Notes: generated by a model not told the origin, from the sequence alone. 64,000 nucleotides of DNA from Leadbetterella sp964489955 (GCA_964489955.1 CAZBAV010000002.1:1-64000), one strand, 5' to 3'. Shown: positions 16,046 to 25,211, counted from the first letter of the stretch. Program-made: numbers and translations.

Positions 16046-17242
16046 ATGAGAAAACTAATCACCATTTGTTTGGTTGCATTTACAATTACAAATATTCAAG
16101 GTCAGAAAGGCCTTTTAGGAAAGCTAAATGAGAAGTTAGAACAAGTCAATGCTTCGTCAGGAAATGCTCCAATAGGTACTGTAAATGAGAAGGAAGTAAA
16201 AAAGGATTTGGAGTCTACTATTTTAGATAGTAAGCCTATTAATAAAGACAGTCGTAACTTGAGCGGGATCTACTTTTCCAAGACGCCTATTCGTGTTGGG
16301 CAAGCCGGAAGCGGTAAGTTTAACTTTGCTAAGAAATTTCTGGTAAACTATGAAGAGGGCGAGAAACAAGAGATAGAATTCGCTACACGTTACTACTTTG
16401 AAAACAGGAAGGATATTCCACCTTTTGTATATGCTCCAGCTCCTGGTACGCCAGATTATTTTCCTGTTACTACGAGTAAAAAAATGGGACATTTGCACTT
16501 GGATGGTATAAGCGATAAGAAGTATGGTGGTTCGGCTTCAAGCAATTATGCAGCCCCAAGTACGTATTTAAGTTTTAGCGATCCAAATGGAAATTACCGC
16601 ACAGATGAATCAATGTCTTTTAACTTTTCTCATCTTTTGGAATTTGAAGAAGGTATTATTTTTGTCGGAAGAATGGATTACATAATCAAAGCAAATACGC
16701 CTGAAAAATACAAGGTTTTGTTAGATAAGGGTCGTTATAACTTGTTTTACAAGAAAGACAAAGAAGCAAAAGCTTTGGCTATGACAGATGAGGAGGTTTG
16801 GGAAAGAGCCAAAGCTTTTTATGTGAAATATGAGGCAGCATATAAAGCAGCTGAAGGCGGAAATGCGGAATTGGCGAAGCCTATTGCTAAGTTTAAAGAT
16901 GAGCCAACAAACGCAGATTTGGCAGCAACTGTAAAGGAAAGGCTGAAAGCTATGCCTCATTTTTCTGAAGACCTTGTGTATCTATATCCAGTGACAAGTT
17001 GGGAAAATCGTTTTGAAAATATTGGAATTATGGGTAGAACACTTACACACCGTGTAATGCAAGTGCAAGCTGTTCTTAAGAAGGGAAGTGAGTACCAAAT
17101 GTGCCAATTTATGATTCGTCAGGATAACACGTATAGAGGCGGCTCTAATGCCGAAAGTTTCGCTGGAAATCCTGTAAAAGCCATTGGAGACACGCATAAA
17201 ATGGTAATAAGTGCTGGAAATGCCATGAAATACAAAAAGTAA
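16046..17242 (+). CDS. secreted hypothetical protein, 398 aa
   Basis: A signal peptide (RKLITICLVAFTITNIQGQ) precedes a helical linker (GLLGKLNEKLEQVNA at about 21-35) and a large domain from about residue 70 (SGIYFSKTPIRVGQAGSGKF) to the end. The repeated aromatic/charged pattern and MGRTLTHRVMQVQAVLKK near 340 suggest a compact mixed fold. I recognise no family. Its 5' side is next to the assembly gap. It ends before a strong terminator shared with the convergent LytTR gene. Probably periplasmic or outer-membrane-associated. Confidence 0.7.
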   Translation: MRKLITICLVAFTITNIQGQKGLLGKLNEKLEQVNASSGNAPIGTVNEKEVKKDLESTILDSKPINKDSRNLSGIYFSKTPIRVGQAGSGKFNFAKKFLVNYEEGEKQEIEFATRYYFENRKDIPPFVYAPAPGTPDYFPVTTSKKMGHLHLDGISDKKYGGSASSNYAAPSTYLSFSDPNGNYRTDESMSFNFSHLLEFEEGIIFVGRMDYIIKANTPEKYKVLLDKGRYNLFYKKDKEAKALAMTDEEVWERAKAFYVKYEAAYKAAEGGNAELAKPIAKFKDEPTNADLAATVKERLKAMPHFSEDLVYLYPVTSWENRFENIGIMGRTLTHRVMQVQAVLKKGSEYQMCQFMIRQDNTYRGGSNAESFAGNPVKAIGDTHKMVISAGNAMKYKK

Positions 17243-17304
17243 GGGGCTATTTTCTCTAGTCTATTTTTGGAAATAGTACAGAAGAAAAGAGCAACTAAAC
17301 TAGG

Positions 17305-17340
17305 GGCCTTGATAGAATAATTTTCTAACAAGGCCTTTTA
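17305..17340 (+). terminator. terminator after the secreted hypothetical gene
   Basis: GGCCTTG (17305-17311) pairs with CAAGGCC (17329-17335), followed by TTTTATTAT on the plus strand. It separates the convergent 16046 gene and the LytTR response regulator. Confidence 0.7.
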
Positions 17341-17350
17341 TTATGGTTCT

Positions 17351-18073
17351 CTATTGACCTAGTTTTTCTAACAAAATAGATACTTTGTCGGCAGAAACGC
17401 CAATTCCTTGTTCTCCCACTTTTAATGAACCTCCATCTGATTTTATGTATTCTGAAATATGATTAAGGTTTACGATATAGGATTTATGACATCTATAGAA
17501 GGAGGAGTTGTGCATGAGTATATTCTCAAAATGTTTTAAACTCTTGCTGGTCATAATGCTTTTTCCATCCATTAAAAATACTTTTGTATAAGAGCCGTCC
17601 GCCTGAAAGAATAGAATTTTTGCTAATTCAATAAAGGTGATGGAGCTTACATTATGTAAGCCTATTTTTTGTGACGTACTGCTTAGGTTCTCCTTTAAAA
17701 CTTTGTAATTGTTGTTTTTTTGGAATAGAGATATGGCGTCTATTAGATCTTGTGTTTCTAGTGGTTTTAATAAGTAATCTACTGCGGATAGTTTGAAAGC
17801 TTGAATAGCGTATCTGTTGTAGGCGGTGACAAAAATGATGGAAAAATTCACTTCGTCCTCATCAAAAAAATCGAGTAGTTCTAAGCCACTGTGACCCGGC
17901 ATTTCTATATCTAAGAAAACAATGTCGGGTCTGTTTTTTCTTATAGATTTAACGCCAGATGGTAAGTCTTTGCATAGATCTAGAACCTGTACAGTAGGGC
18001 AATACTCACTTAACATTCCATTGAGGAGCGTTCTTGCCATTTCTTCATCGTCAATAATTATAGCTTTGTACAT
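17351..18073 (-). CDS. LytTR-family response regulator
   Basis: Residues 1-120 are a receiver domain: acidic pocket IIDDEE, phospho-acceptor Asp in VFLDIEMPG, Thr/Lys switch in FVTAYNRYAIQAF and YLLKPLE. Residues about 140-240 are a LytTR DNA-binding domain (LAKILFFQADGSYTKVFLMD, FYRCHKSYIVNLNHISEYIK). It starts 6 nt after the stop of the LytS-type kinase, so the two form a cognate pair. Confidence 0.93.
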   Translation of the reverse strand: MYKAIIIDDEEMARTLLNGMLSEYCPTVQVLDLCKDLPSGVKSIRKNRPDIVFLDIEMPGHSGLELLDFFDEDEVNFSIIFVTAYNRYAIQAFKLSAVDYLLKPLETQDLIDAISLFQKNNNYKVLKENLSSTSQKIGLHNVSSITFIELAKILFFQADGSYTKVFLMDGKSIMTSKSLKHFENILMHNSSFYRCHKSYIVNLNHISEYIKSDGGSLKVGEQGIGVSADKVSILLEKLGQ

Positions 18074-18079
18074 GGTTGT

Positions 18080-20983
18080 TTATTCTAGTGGAATAGATAA
18101 AATCACTTTGGTCCCTGCGGGTGTTCCGTTTGGATAATGTTTGTCTATGATATGGAGTGCAATCGCAGCTTGGTTGTTCGCCCCTTTATTTAAAATCTCT
18201 AAACGTTTTTCGTTGGCTTCCGACGAAAAAGATTGATGCTTTTCATTTTTAATACGATTGAGTTCACCTGAACGTTTTCTTCCTATTCCATTGTCGTCTA
18301 TAGTTACAGTAAGGAGGTTGTTCTCTTTTGCAAAAACTATTTGCAACTCTTTTTCTCCTGTTTTGTGTAGTAATCCATGCTTTATCGCATTTTCTACATA
18401 AGGTTGGATTATCATAGGTGGGATCTCAATACTTTCTTTATCACTGAGGTTTTCGGCTCTTATCTGGTATTGGAAAGTGTCTGTAAACCTCATTTTTTCC
18501 AGCTCCAAGTATAATTTTAAAGCTTCTATTTCTTCGCTTATAGAAATGGTTTCTTTTTCAGACATCTCCAGAATGATACGTGTAAGCTTAGAAAACTTGG
18601 CCAGATAAGTGTTGGCTTTTTGTTTTTCGTTGGTGAAAATGTATGCTTGTATAGTGTTCAGGGCATTATAGAAAAAGTGTGGGTTCATTTGGGACTTTAT
18701 AGAAGCCATCATAGACTTACTCAAACTTTTTTCTAGAATTACTTTCTCATTCAAGAGCTTTATTTGGTTTCGCATTAAACGACTTTGCCATTTAAAATAG
18801 AGATAGATTAAAAAACTTAAAAGAGAGAATACGAGTAAGTAAAACCACCATTTTAGCCAGAATGGAGAGGTAATTCTAAAATTTATATTTTCGGGACTAA
18901 TGTCCTGATCTAATTTAAACTCCAGCTTGTATATGCCGGGAGATAAGGATGGAAACTGTAAGGAGCGGGTTTCTTTGTTAACTAAAACCCACTCTTTGTG
19001 GTTTATTCTATAATATAAGGGTACGGTTTTTTCTGCAAATTCCAGAACAGAAAATTCGATAGATATATTGTTTTGGTTATGCTTTAGCTCCGTGAGTTCC
19101 GTCCATTTTGTTGGGATAGTGTTTACATGAAAACTGTTAATGTGAAACAATACGTTTGCTTTTTTTCGGTTGGCTTTTAGAGATAATTCTAAAATGCCTT
19201 CATCTGTGACTACAAGTAGGTATTGTCCTTTTTTTAGGATGTCTCGAACCCTATTGCCTTTTATGTGAAAATCGAATTTGCTTACAGAATCTTTTTTTAG
19301 GTCGTAAATGCTGATAAATTCGGAGCTCACAATTAGTAACTCGTCTTCATTTCGTCTTATTCTGATAATGTCTGATTCCGGAATTTTTAGTTTTGGATTT
19401 AAGTTTTCGAAAGTTTTTTCATTCTTTACACGGAACAAGCTCCCTTTGGAGTCGAGTGAAAATATTACATTTTGATAGCAGAATACTTTTTCAGAATAAA
19501 AGGTTTTTCCTTCGTTTTTTATTTCTTGGCTGGTGGTAGTACTGATAGAAAACAAACCAATGTTTGTAACGCAGATGATTTTATTATCAACTGGATTAAA
19601 ATCGATTGCTTTGGCTCGGACTCCTCTTTTTATTCGTGATATATTTGGGTAATCCTCGTCTCTGTTTGCTTTGAAAAGTTCGTCCCAAATGGACTTGCTG
19701 TCAGGGTTTGCTTTAGGATTTTGGATTAGCCCTACATATCCACTTGCAGAAAAAGCATAGTATTTATGATCTATTCTCACTACTTCTTTCAGAGCCACAT
19801 TATAGTTTTTAGGCTTGGTAAAATCAGTACCAGTAGCAATAGAAAATCCATTGTCAGAAAAAAAAGTATTGTTACTTAAGCTATCGTAATAAATATAATA
19901 AGTAGGTAAGTTTTCGGCAATAGAACGTAACTGTCTTTTGTTTTTCAATTGTCGATCCAGCTGAAATAAATCACCTTTTGTAGAGCCTAATAAGAAGCCA
20001 TATTGGTTGGAAACTATTTTTGTCGGATAGAAAGAATGTAAAGGATATATTTTATCCTGTAATTCGGGTACGATATATATACCGTTGTTTACCGATGAAA
20101 AAAGGTAGTTCCCTTGGTGGTCTTTTATAACACCCGAACTACTGTTAGATTGAAAAAAAACTTGTCCAAAGCGTTTGTTACCGAATTCATCATAGGCAAA
20201 TGCTCCTTTAGGTGTATGTAACCATATGACATCATCAATTACATTGCTACCTTGTAGGTATTCGGTTTCAGGTATGGGGATAGTGCGGATGAAGTTCAGA
20301 TGCTGGTCAAAAAAGTACAATTGTTTTTCTTCGTTGAGTTTTGAAACAACATATAGTTTATCTCCCAGAGGATAAATGTACTTTACTTTAAGATTCTTGT
20401 TTTTGAAAAAAGTAGATTGGGTGACCCTTAAAGATTTGTCTATTTTGTATATGATATCATCTAAAATGACATAAAAATTGTTTTTTAGTGTGGTAGAATG
20501 CTCCGCTTCATCAATAGGAAGGGGAATGGTCTTAATGAAATCTAGGTTTTTTAGATTAAAGATATCAATTCCCTTTTTCTGGATTACAAAAAGGTTTTCT
20601 TCCGTTATTCCATATGAAACAAAGCCCAAAGGTGCATTTTGTTTGAAAGTTTTGAGCGTGTCGTTCTCTATAAAATAGATATAGCCATCAAAATTTTCGT
20701 ACCAGATACGGTCATATTTATCTTCCTGTATACAGCTACCAGAAGTGGAAGTCTGATACGGAGACTTGAAAGATTTATATTGAAAGCCATCGTATCTAAG
20801 GAGTCCTTGAGAAGTGGCCAGCCAAACAAAGCCCATCTTGTCTTGGTGTATATCAAAAATTGAATTGGACGGAAGACCATTTTGGTTATTCAAATGTAAT
20901 GCATAGGGTTGTTGTGCTTTTAGGGTATTGAACCCGAAAAGCAACAAAAACAAGAGGAGATATGATGGCTTATTGTACCGCAT
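18080..20983 (-). CDS. LytS-type sensor histidine kinase with beta-propeller and Y_Y_Y sensor
   Basis: The ATG at 20983 is preferred over an upstream TTG at 20998 because a -7 promoter element overlaps the latter. A signal peptide (YLLLFLLLFGFNTLKAQQ) is followed by Reg_prop-type repeats (LPSNSIFDIHQDKMGFVWLA) making a large periplasmic propeller, a Y_Y_Y domain (YYRINHKEWVLVNKETRSLQ), one transmembrane helix (FWLKWWFYLLVFSLLSFLIY) and a cytoplasmic His_kinase domain with the phospho-acceptor in SQMNPHFFYNALN and an ATP site in DDNGIGRKRSGE. The partner regulator follows by 6 nt. The ligand is unknown; SusR-like propellers often sense glycans. Confidence 0.92.
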   Translation of the reverse strand: MRYNKPSYLLLFLLLFGFNTLKAQQPYALHLNNQNGLPSNSIFDIHQDKMGFVWLATSQGLLRYDGFQYKSFKSPYQTSTSGSCIQEDKYDRIWYENFDGYIYFIENDTLKTFKQNAPLGFVSYGITEENLFVIQKKGIDIFNLKNLDFIKTIPLPIDEAEHSTTLKNNFYVILDDIIYKIDKSLRVTQSTFFKNKNLKVKYIYPLGDKLYVVSKLNEEKQLYFFDQHLNFIRTIPIPETEYLQGSNVIDDVIWLHTPKGAFAYDEFGNKRFGQVFFQSNSSSGVIKDHQGNYLFSSVNNGIYIVPELQDKIYPLHSFYPTKIVSNQYGFLLGSTKGDLFQLDRQLKNKRQLRSIAENLPTYYIYYDSLSNNTFFSDNGFSIATGTDFTKPKNYNVALKEVVRIDHKYYAFSASGYVGLIQNPKANPDSKSIWDELFKANRDEDYPNISRIKRGVRAKAIDFNPVDNKIICVTNIGLFSISTTTSQEIKNEGKTFYSEKVFCYQNVIFSLDSKGSLFRVKNEKTFENLNPKLKIPESDIIRIRRNEDELLIVSSEFISIYDLKKDSVSKFDFHIKGNRVRDILKKGQYLLVVTDEGILELSLKANRKKANVLFHINSFHVNTIPTKWTELTELKHNQNNISIEFSVLEFAEKTVPLYYRINHKEWVLVNKETRSLQFPSLSPGIYKLEFKLDQDISPENINFRITSPFWLKWWFYLLVFSLLSFLIYLYFKWQSRLMRNQIKLLNEKVILEKSLSKSMMASIKSQMNPHFFYNALNTIQAYIFTNEKQKANTYLAKFSKLTRIILEMSEKETISISEEIEALKLYLELEKMRFTDTFQYQIRAENLSDKESIEIPPMIIQPYVENAIKHGLLHKTGEKELQIVFAKENNLLTVTIDDNGIGRKRSGELNRIKNEKHQSFSSEANEKRLEILNKGANNQAAIALHIIDKHYPNGTPAGTKVILSIPLE

Positions 20984-20995
20984 TTTCTTAGAAAA

Positions 20996-21003
20996 CAAAA
21001 ATA
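20996..21003 (-). promoter_or_regulatory. -7 promoter element (TATTTTTG) for the kinase-regulator operon
   Basis: The leftward TATTTTTG (forward CAAAAATA) matches TAnnTTTG and ends 12 nt before the ATG at 20983. It overlaps the alternative TTG start, which decides the start choice. Confidence 0.5.
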
Positions 21004-21187
21004 CATTTATTCGTAGTCTATTATTAGTTACTTTTATAAAAAGCTACAAAAAGAATATCAAAGGGCTCTTTGGGTTTGTAGTAGGGAAGGAACTTGGAGC
21101 GTTTTTGGCTCTTTTACATATTGATGAGTTTAGATGGTTTTATTCAGAATGTTTTTTATCGGTATAGTACTTTTTGCTAACAATAAA

Positions 21188-21217
21188 AAAGGCCCTCGCT
21201 GTACAGCGAGGGCCTTT
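21188..21217. terminator. strong bidirectional terminator
   Basis: A perfect 30-bp palindrome with arms AAAGGCCCTCGCTGT and ACAGCGAGGGCCTTT, flanked by A and T tracts, lies between the glycosyltransferase stop and the kinase operon promoter. It ends glycosyltransferase transcription. Confidence 0.9.
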
Positions 21218-21232
21218 CGTGTTAAAAGTCAT

Positions 21233-22615
21233 TTATCTAGTTAACCAACCTCTTCTACTTACCGTAGCTATGGCATAAGGTGTAACCCAGAATAATGTGA
21301 ATAAGTAAAAGACTGCATAAGGGTAAGCCCAAAGAGAGTCCTGCAGGTTCTTTTTTCTATTAAAGTGGAAGAATACTTGTATGCTAGAGAAAATAAAGAG
21401 ACTGGTAAGTACCGTACTTAAAAATAGTACGGGGTGTGATAGGCCAAACATGATCATCATGAACAAGATAGGGTAAGCCATTAGTACTTTTAACCACTGG
21501 TTAAGTAATAATATTCTTGTGCCCAATTTAGATCCTTCCCTGAAGTCAGTAAACGCAAAGCGGCTCATCATAATGTTTTCACGAACATTACTTCTTTCCC
21601 AACGTATGTACATTTTGTACAGACTCTTGTAATGCTCAGGTGTATTGGTGAGCACATAGGCATTTCTTTGGAACTGCACGTGGTATCCTTGTTTAAGGAT
21701 CATATTGGTCATTGCACGGTCTTCACCAATGTCGCTCGCTTGACCCATAAAGGTTTGATTAATCCACTCTGGAAGACAATTCATTACGGCTGTTCGTCTG
21801 TAGGCTGCTAAAGCACCCGGAGTACAAAGGACAGAACCCAAAACGCTTTGTGCCGAGCGTATAAACTCAAAACTAAACACAAAGCTCACATTGAGCATAC
21901 GTGGGATAATTCCGGCATTGTTGTTAAGTACTTGTACATTTCCGGCTACAGCCCCACACTTTTCATTTACGATGAATGGGCTTACCAGATTTCTCAATGT
22001 ATCGTCTTTCACTACGGAGTCACTATCTACCGTCACAAAAACCTCTCCGGTACCTACATTAAATCCACGATAAAGAGCTTTTCTTTTTCCCTGATTTTTC
22101 TCTTGCTGGAAGATAGAAAGCGGGGCTCCTATTTTTTCTTTGGCTTTTTGTATCCAAAACCAGGTGTCATCTTTACTGCCATCGTCTATGGCCACAAGCT
22201 GTAATTTATCTTTCGGATAGTTGCTGTTTGCCAAGCTTATTAAGGTGTGCCATACCAGCTTTCCTTCGTTGTAAGCAGGTACTATTACGGTAACGCTTGG
22301 TAGTTCTTCATCGCTTACAGACTTTACGGGCTTGTATTTACGAAACAGAAAGGCGATGAAAAGCAAAAAGCCAACTTTAATAAGCAACAGGGCTATGGTT
22401 TTTGCGGTAAGGAGTTTTCCCCACCACGTATCCATGCGTTCCAGTTTTAATACTTCATACTGGTCTTGCATATTGTAAGCCAGTATAAATGTACCAAACA
22501 TAAGCATCAATGTGGCTGCTAAAACAAGAAACTCTAGAGGTTTTAATAGTTTCTTTTTTGTGTCTGGTAGGGATATACTTCCTAAGTAATTTCCTGTTTG
22601 GTTTCTTGGCTTCAT
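21233..22615 (-). CDS. processive membrane glycosyltransferase, family 2 (hyaluronan/chitin synthase-like)
   Basis: Two N-terminal transmembrane helices (about 27-47 and 73-92) precede a GT-A domain from about 105: VTVIVPAYNEG, LVAIDDGSKDDTW, the DxD-type VTVDSDSVV, and IGEDRAM for the catalytic Asp. KMYIRWERS stands in the place of the (Q/R)xxRW motif of processive synthases. Three or more C-terminal helices (about 360-450) complete the channel layout. The product is probably a beta-linked polysaccharide exported through the protein; the sugar cannot be told from sequence. It is monocistronic here, with no partner genes. Confidence 0.85.
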   Translation of the reverse strand: MKPRNQTGNYLGSISLPDTKKKLLKPLEFLVLAATLMLMFGTFILAYNMQDQYEVLKLERMDTWWGKLLTAKTIALLLIKVGFLLFIAFLFRKYKPVKSVSDEELPSVTVIVPAYNEGKLVWHTLISLANSNYPKDKLQLVAIDDGSKDDTWFWIQKAKEKIGAPLSIFQQEKNQGKRKALYRGFNVGTGEVFVTVDSDSVVKDDTLRNLVSPFIVNEKCGAVAGNVQVLNNNAGIIPRMLNVSFVFSFEFIRSAQSVLGSVLCTPGALAAYRRTAVMNCLPEWINQTFMGQASDIGEDRAMTNMILKQGYHVQFQRNAYVLTNTPEHYKSLYKMYIRWERSNVRENIMMSRFAFTDFREGSKLGTRILLLNQWLKVLMAYPILFMMIMFGLSHPVLFLSTVLTSLFIFSSIQVFFHFNRKKNLQDSLWAYPYAVFYLFTLFWVTPYAIATVSRRGWLTR

Positions 22616-22652
22616 CTTATTAAATTTAGTATTTGAAATCGATTAAGCAGTA

Positions 22653-22660
22653 CGAAGGTA
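22653..22660 (-). promoter_or_regulatory. candidate -7 element (TACCTTCG) for the glycosyltransferase
   Basis: The leftward TACCTTCG (forward CGAAGGTA) has one mismatch to TAnnTTTG and lies 37 nt before the ATG, with TTTA about 17 nt upstream. Confidence 0.35.
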
Positions 22661-22878
22661 GGGGGGCATTGTTTTTGTAAAGCATTAAAATTCATTAATT
22701 TACATTAAAGAAATTTTAATTTCGAATTAATATTTTGCGATTTCTAGACCTGAAGTCTCTTGTTTAAGCAACTGTTTTTTAGTTCATTAAAGGGCATTCT
22801 CTTGTTTTAATTTATTACGATTTTATTGCCTGTTTTAGGCCTTTATTGCTCTGGTTTGGAAAATTTAATTTGGTTTTT

Positions 22879-23451
22879 ATGGAAATTTTTATAGATACAG
22901 TTAAGAGACAATTCCTATACTATAAGTCATTGGGTGAAAAGACTTTTTCTCAAGTTGCAGATAATGAGTTGTTTAAATTGTTTTCTGAAGATGGAAACTC
23001 TATTGCTGGCGTGGTGAAACATTTGCATGGTAATATGCTTTCTAGGTGGACAGATTTTTTGGATTCTGACGGTGAGAAAGAATGGCGTGACCGGGAAGCC
23101 GAATTTGTAAATGATATTCTTTCTCGTGAGGAGATGATGCGTTTATGGCACGAAGGCTGGGACTGCCTTTTTTCTGCATTAGATAATCTTTCGGATTCAG
23201 ATTTGGAGAAGACAGTTTATATCCGAAACCAAGGCCACACTGTACAAGATGCCATAATTCGGCAGCTGGCTCATTATCCCTATCATATTGGGCAAATAGT
23301 CTTCATGGGAAAGAGCTTTGCTGGACAAAACTGGCAGAGTTTATCTATACCAAAGGGAGAAAGTCAAAAGTATAATAGCGAGAAATTTGACCAAAAGAAA
23401 ACTATTGTGCATTTTACAGATGAATTTCTAAAACCTCCTGTTGATGAATAA
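22879..23451 (+). CDS. DinB-like/DUF1572 family protein
   Basis: The ATG at 22879 (MEIFIDTVKRQFLYYKSLGE) fits the family better than the in-frame codon at 22846. The protein is a four-helix bundle with GNMLSRWTDFLDSDGEKEWR (about 51-70) and HYPYHIGQIVFMGKSF (about 134-149), the DUF1572 branch of the DinB superfamily, whose members bind a metal through His residues. Metal-dependent thiol transferase activity is known for some relatives; the substrate here is unknown. The stop overlaps the start of the next small gene. Confidence 0.85.
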   Translation: MEIFIDTVKRQFLYYKSLGEKTFSQVADNELFKLFSEDGNSIAGVVKHLHGNMLSRWTDFLDSDGEKEWRDREAEFVNDILSREEMMRLWHEGWDCLFSALDNLSDSDLEKTVYIRNQGHTVQDAIIRQLAHYPYHIGQIVFMGKSFAGQNWQSLSIPKGESQKYNSEKFDQKKTIVHFTDEFLKPPVDE

Positions 23452-23632
23452 AAATAAGATAAACAAGATTGCTTCTATTTTGGTGTTAGCCAGCGGGATA
23501 CTGCTGGTAAGTGTAATTTTTTTATCAAGAGCCCATTTGGGTTTTGGTGCTATCTTCGACTGGCAATTTCTGATGGGCTTCGTGTTTATTGTCTTTGGCG
23601 TTTATAGTTTAAAGGCTAATAGGAAGAAGTAG
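23444..23632 (+). CDS. small two-helix membrane protein
   Basis: The ATG at 23444 overlaps the DinB-like stop. The 62-residue protein has two hydrophobic helices (about 8-27 and 40-56) and a basic tail (SLKANRKK), predicting an inner-membrane hairpin. Its 3' end overlaps the convergent ABC ATPase gene by 17 nt. No family is recognised. Confidence 0.65.
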   Translation: MNKNKINKIASILVLASGILLVSVIFLSRAHLGFGAIFDWQFLMGFVFIVFGVYSLKANRKK

Positions 23633-24263
23633 GTAAATATCCCCATTTCTGTAGATCTTCTTTGGTGTGTACTTCGTAGGAGTGTCCTTGGTATAGTATA
23701 CATTTACGTGTAGAGATATCTAAGACATTGTTGTAGTCATGGTCAGTGATAATAATGCCTTTGCTTTTAGATGTTTCCTTTATTCTTTCCTTTATTTCTT
23801 CTTTCATTAAGGGTGAAAGCCCATTAAAAGGCTCATCTAAGAGTACGTATTCTCTTGGTGCAGTAAGTGTAACCATGATTTCCAGATAGCGTTGTTCCCC
23901 TCCAGACAATGTTTTTATCTTTGAGGACATAATTTTATTGAATATTTCCTGCTTATCTGGGATTTGGTATAGGGATAGCACTTGTTTTACGGTAAGGTTA
24001 TCTGGTAGAAAGTTACTTTGTGGTAAATAGGATAGCACTTTGCTCCGTTTAAACCTATCGGGGTAAACCCGGCCATTCACATTTACATGCGTTCCGTCGC
24101 AAGGCACACTACCAAAGATGATTTTTAATAAGGTGGATTTTCCGGAGCCGTTTCGTCCCAGGAGTCCTACAATTTCGCCCGGATGGCAACTAATGTAAAC
24201 TCCACCTAATATGGTGCGTTCGCCAAATCGTTTCATTACACTATCTACGTGGAGTTTTTTCAT
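23616..24263 (-). CDS. ABC transporter ATP-binding protein
   Basis: The ATG at 24263 gives MKKLHVDSVMKRFGERTILG; the longer frame starts at a GTG with no domain content. Walker A is GRNGSGKSTLL, signature LSGGEQRYLEI, Walker B EYVLLDEPFNGL, and the switch His is in IIITDHDY. The 215-residue size fits a single nucleotide-binding subunit. It overlaps the 94-residue membrane protein gene by ATGA, the only visible membrane partner, so the transporter may be unusual or the permease may lie elsewhere. Confidence 0.9.
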   Translation of the reverse strand: MKKLHVDSVMKRFGERTILGGVYISCHPGEIVGLLGRNGSGKSTLLKIIFGSVPCDGTHVNVNGRVYPDRFKRSKVLSYLPQSNFLPDNLTVKQVLSLYQIPDKQEIFNKIMSSKIKTLSGGEQRYLEIMVTLTAPREYVLLDEPFNGLSPLMKEEIKERIKETSKSKGIIITDHDYNNVLDISTRKCILYQGHSYEVHTKEDLQKWGYLPTSSY

Positions 24264-24544
24264 GAAAAGATGCAGATTATAATTAGTGAAATTGAAACAG
24301 AAAATGTAGCTACCCACAGATGAAGACGGTACCAGCCAAGGTTAGCATAGAAATAGTATTGGTTTGGATGCCGAAAGTCATAATTATAAAGATGACTTAT
24401 CGGGGAAATAAAGGAGTAAATCAATAGAGCCGCTTTTATGCTAAAGCCTGCCCCACTTGTATATCCCAATATGCAGATAAGTAGAATTACTACGCACGTA
24501 GCCCAGAAAACAGATTTGTAGAAGTACCACCAAGATTTTAGCAT
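24260..24544 (-). CDS. small membrane protein paired with ABC ATPase
   Basis: This 94-residue protein has about three hydrophobic helices (residues 10-27, 33-52, 76-93) separated by a polar loop (YNYDFRHPNQYYFYANLGWY). Four bases overlap the downstream ABC ATPase gene, implying coupled translation. It is much smaller than a normal ABC permease. It could be a minimal permease half or an accessory subunit. I know no family for it. Confidence 0.65.
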   Translation of the reverse strand: MLKSWWYFYKSVFWATCVVILLICILGYTSGAGFSIKAALLIYSFISPISHLYNYDFRHPNQYYFYANLGWYRLHLWVATFSVSISLIIICIFS

Positions 24545-24667
24545 AAAGGAAGTTTATTTCCTAAAAATAAGAAAACCATCCCATATTGGGGATGGCGAAT
24601 GCTAGAAAGTTGTGTGGGATCTAGCTTTTTCTTGGGCAGTTTTCGAATTAAGCGAAAACAGAGTCTT

Positions 24668-24892
24668 TCAGTCGGTGATATGGCACTCCCGTAAGCAGTG
24701 GCATTCCAGTCCGGCTTTCTTTATGGCACACTTAAGTTTATCTACTTCAAAGTTCTCAGTACAGGTGACACTTATCTGGTTTACAACAAAATCAACTTCA
24801 AAACCATTTATACCAATGTTTTTCAACTCGGTTTGTAGGGTTTCGAGTCGGGCTATTCCTGTTTCTCTTGTATTGAAAACCAGTTGTTTCAT
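24668..24892 (-). CDS. HMA-fold-like small protein lacking CxxC, with Cys-rich tail
   Basis: The 74 residues fit the beta-alpha-beta-beta-alpha-beta order of heavy-metal-associated domains (LQTELKNIGINGFEVDFVVN, QISVTCTENFEVDKLKCAIK), but the metal loop, normally GMxCxxC, reads NTRETGIAR and has no Cys. Instead the C-terminus has Cys and His residues (GLECHCLRECHITD). It starts 1 nt after the CxxC protein gene, in one operon under twin palindromes. It may bind metal through the tail; this is inference. Confidence 0.6.
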   Translation of the reverse strand: MKQLVFNTRETGIARLETLQTELKNIGINGFEVDFVVNQISVTCTENFEVDKLKCAIKKAGLECHCLRECHITD

Positions 24893-24893
24893 A

Positions 24894-25208
24894 TCAGTTA
24901 AGATGTATAGAACTAATAAGATTTTTTATACTAGCTGACTCCACGAGGTCTATTAGTAGCTCTAATTCACAAGGGGTAAGCAAAAGCATGGCGTTTTCAG
25001 AACCTATTTTTACATATACTTTTTTATCGTAGGGACCAAAGTTGTCTGCCTCCGCACGCAAAGCATATAGATCTGTATTGAAATTACTAAACTCTTGGGG
25101 TTCTAAACCAAAAATACATGTTCCAAAAGCTAATTGTAGGTGTAGGCACTGTTCGCATCTTGCTATGTACCCGTTTTTGTTACTTGCTAGTATCTTATTT
25201 TTGCACAT
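24894..25208 (-). CDS. small CxxC protein (resembles a Bacteroidota DUF6686-type family)
   Basis: The 104-residue protein starts MCKNK and has CEQC at about 18-21, together a plausible three- or four-Cys metal site, followed by HLQLAFGTCIFGLEP and a C-terminal helix (LTPCELELLIDLVESASIKN). I recall a Bacteroidota-only family of this pattern (DUF6686) but cannot confirm it. It begins 4 nt from one 21-bp palindrome and 66 nt from a second. It is cotranscribed with the HMA-like gene. Confidence 0.7.
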   Translation of the reverse strand: MCKNKILASNKNGYIARCEQCLHLQLAFGTCIFGLEPQEFSNFNTDLYALRAEADNFGPYDKKVYVKIGSENAMLLLTPCELELLIDLVESASIKNLISSIHLN

Positions 25209-25211
25209 TTC

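Noticed and set aside
24601..24630. Terminator-like hairpin GCTAGA/TCTAGC followed by TTTTT on the plus strand
   Set aside because: No rightward gene ends nearby; on the leftward strand it lacks a T-run. The stem is short (6 bp) and may be chance.
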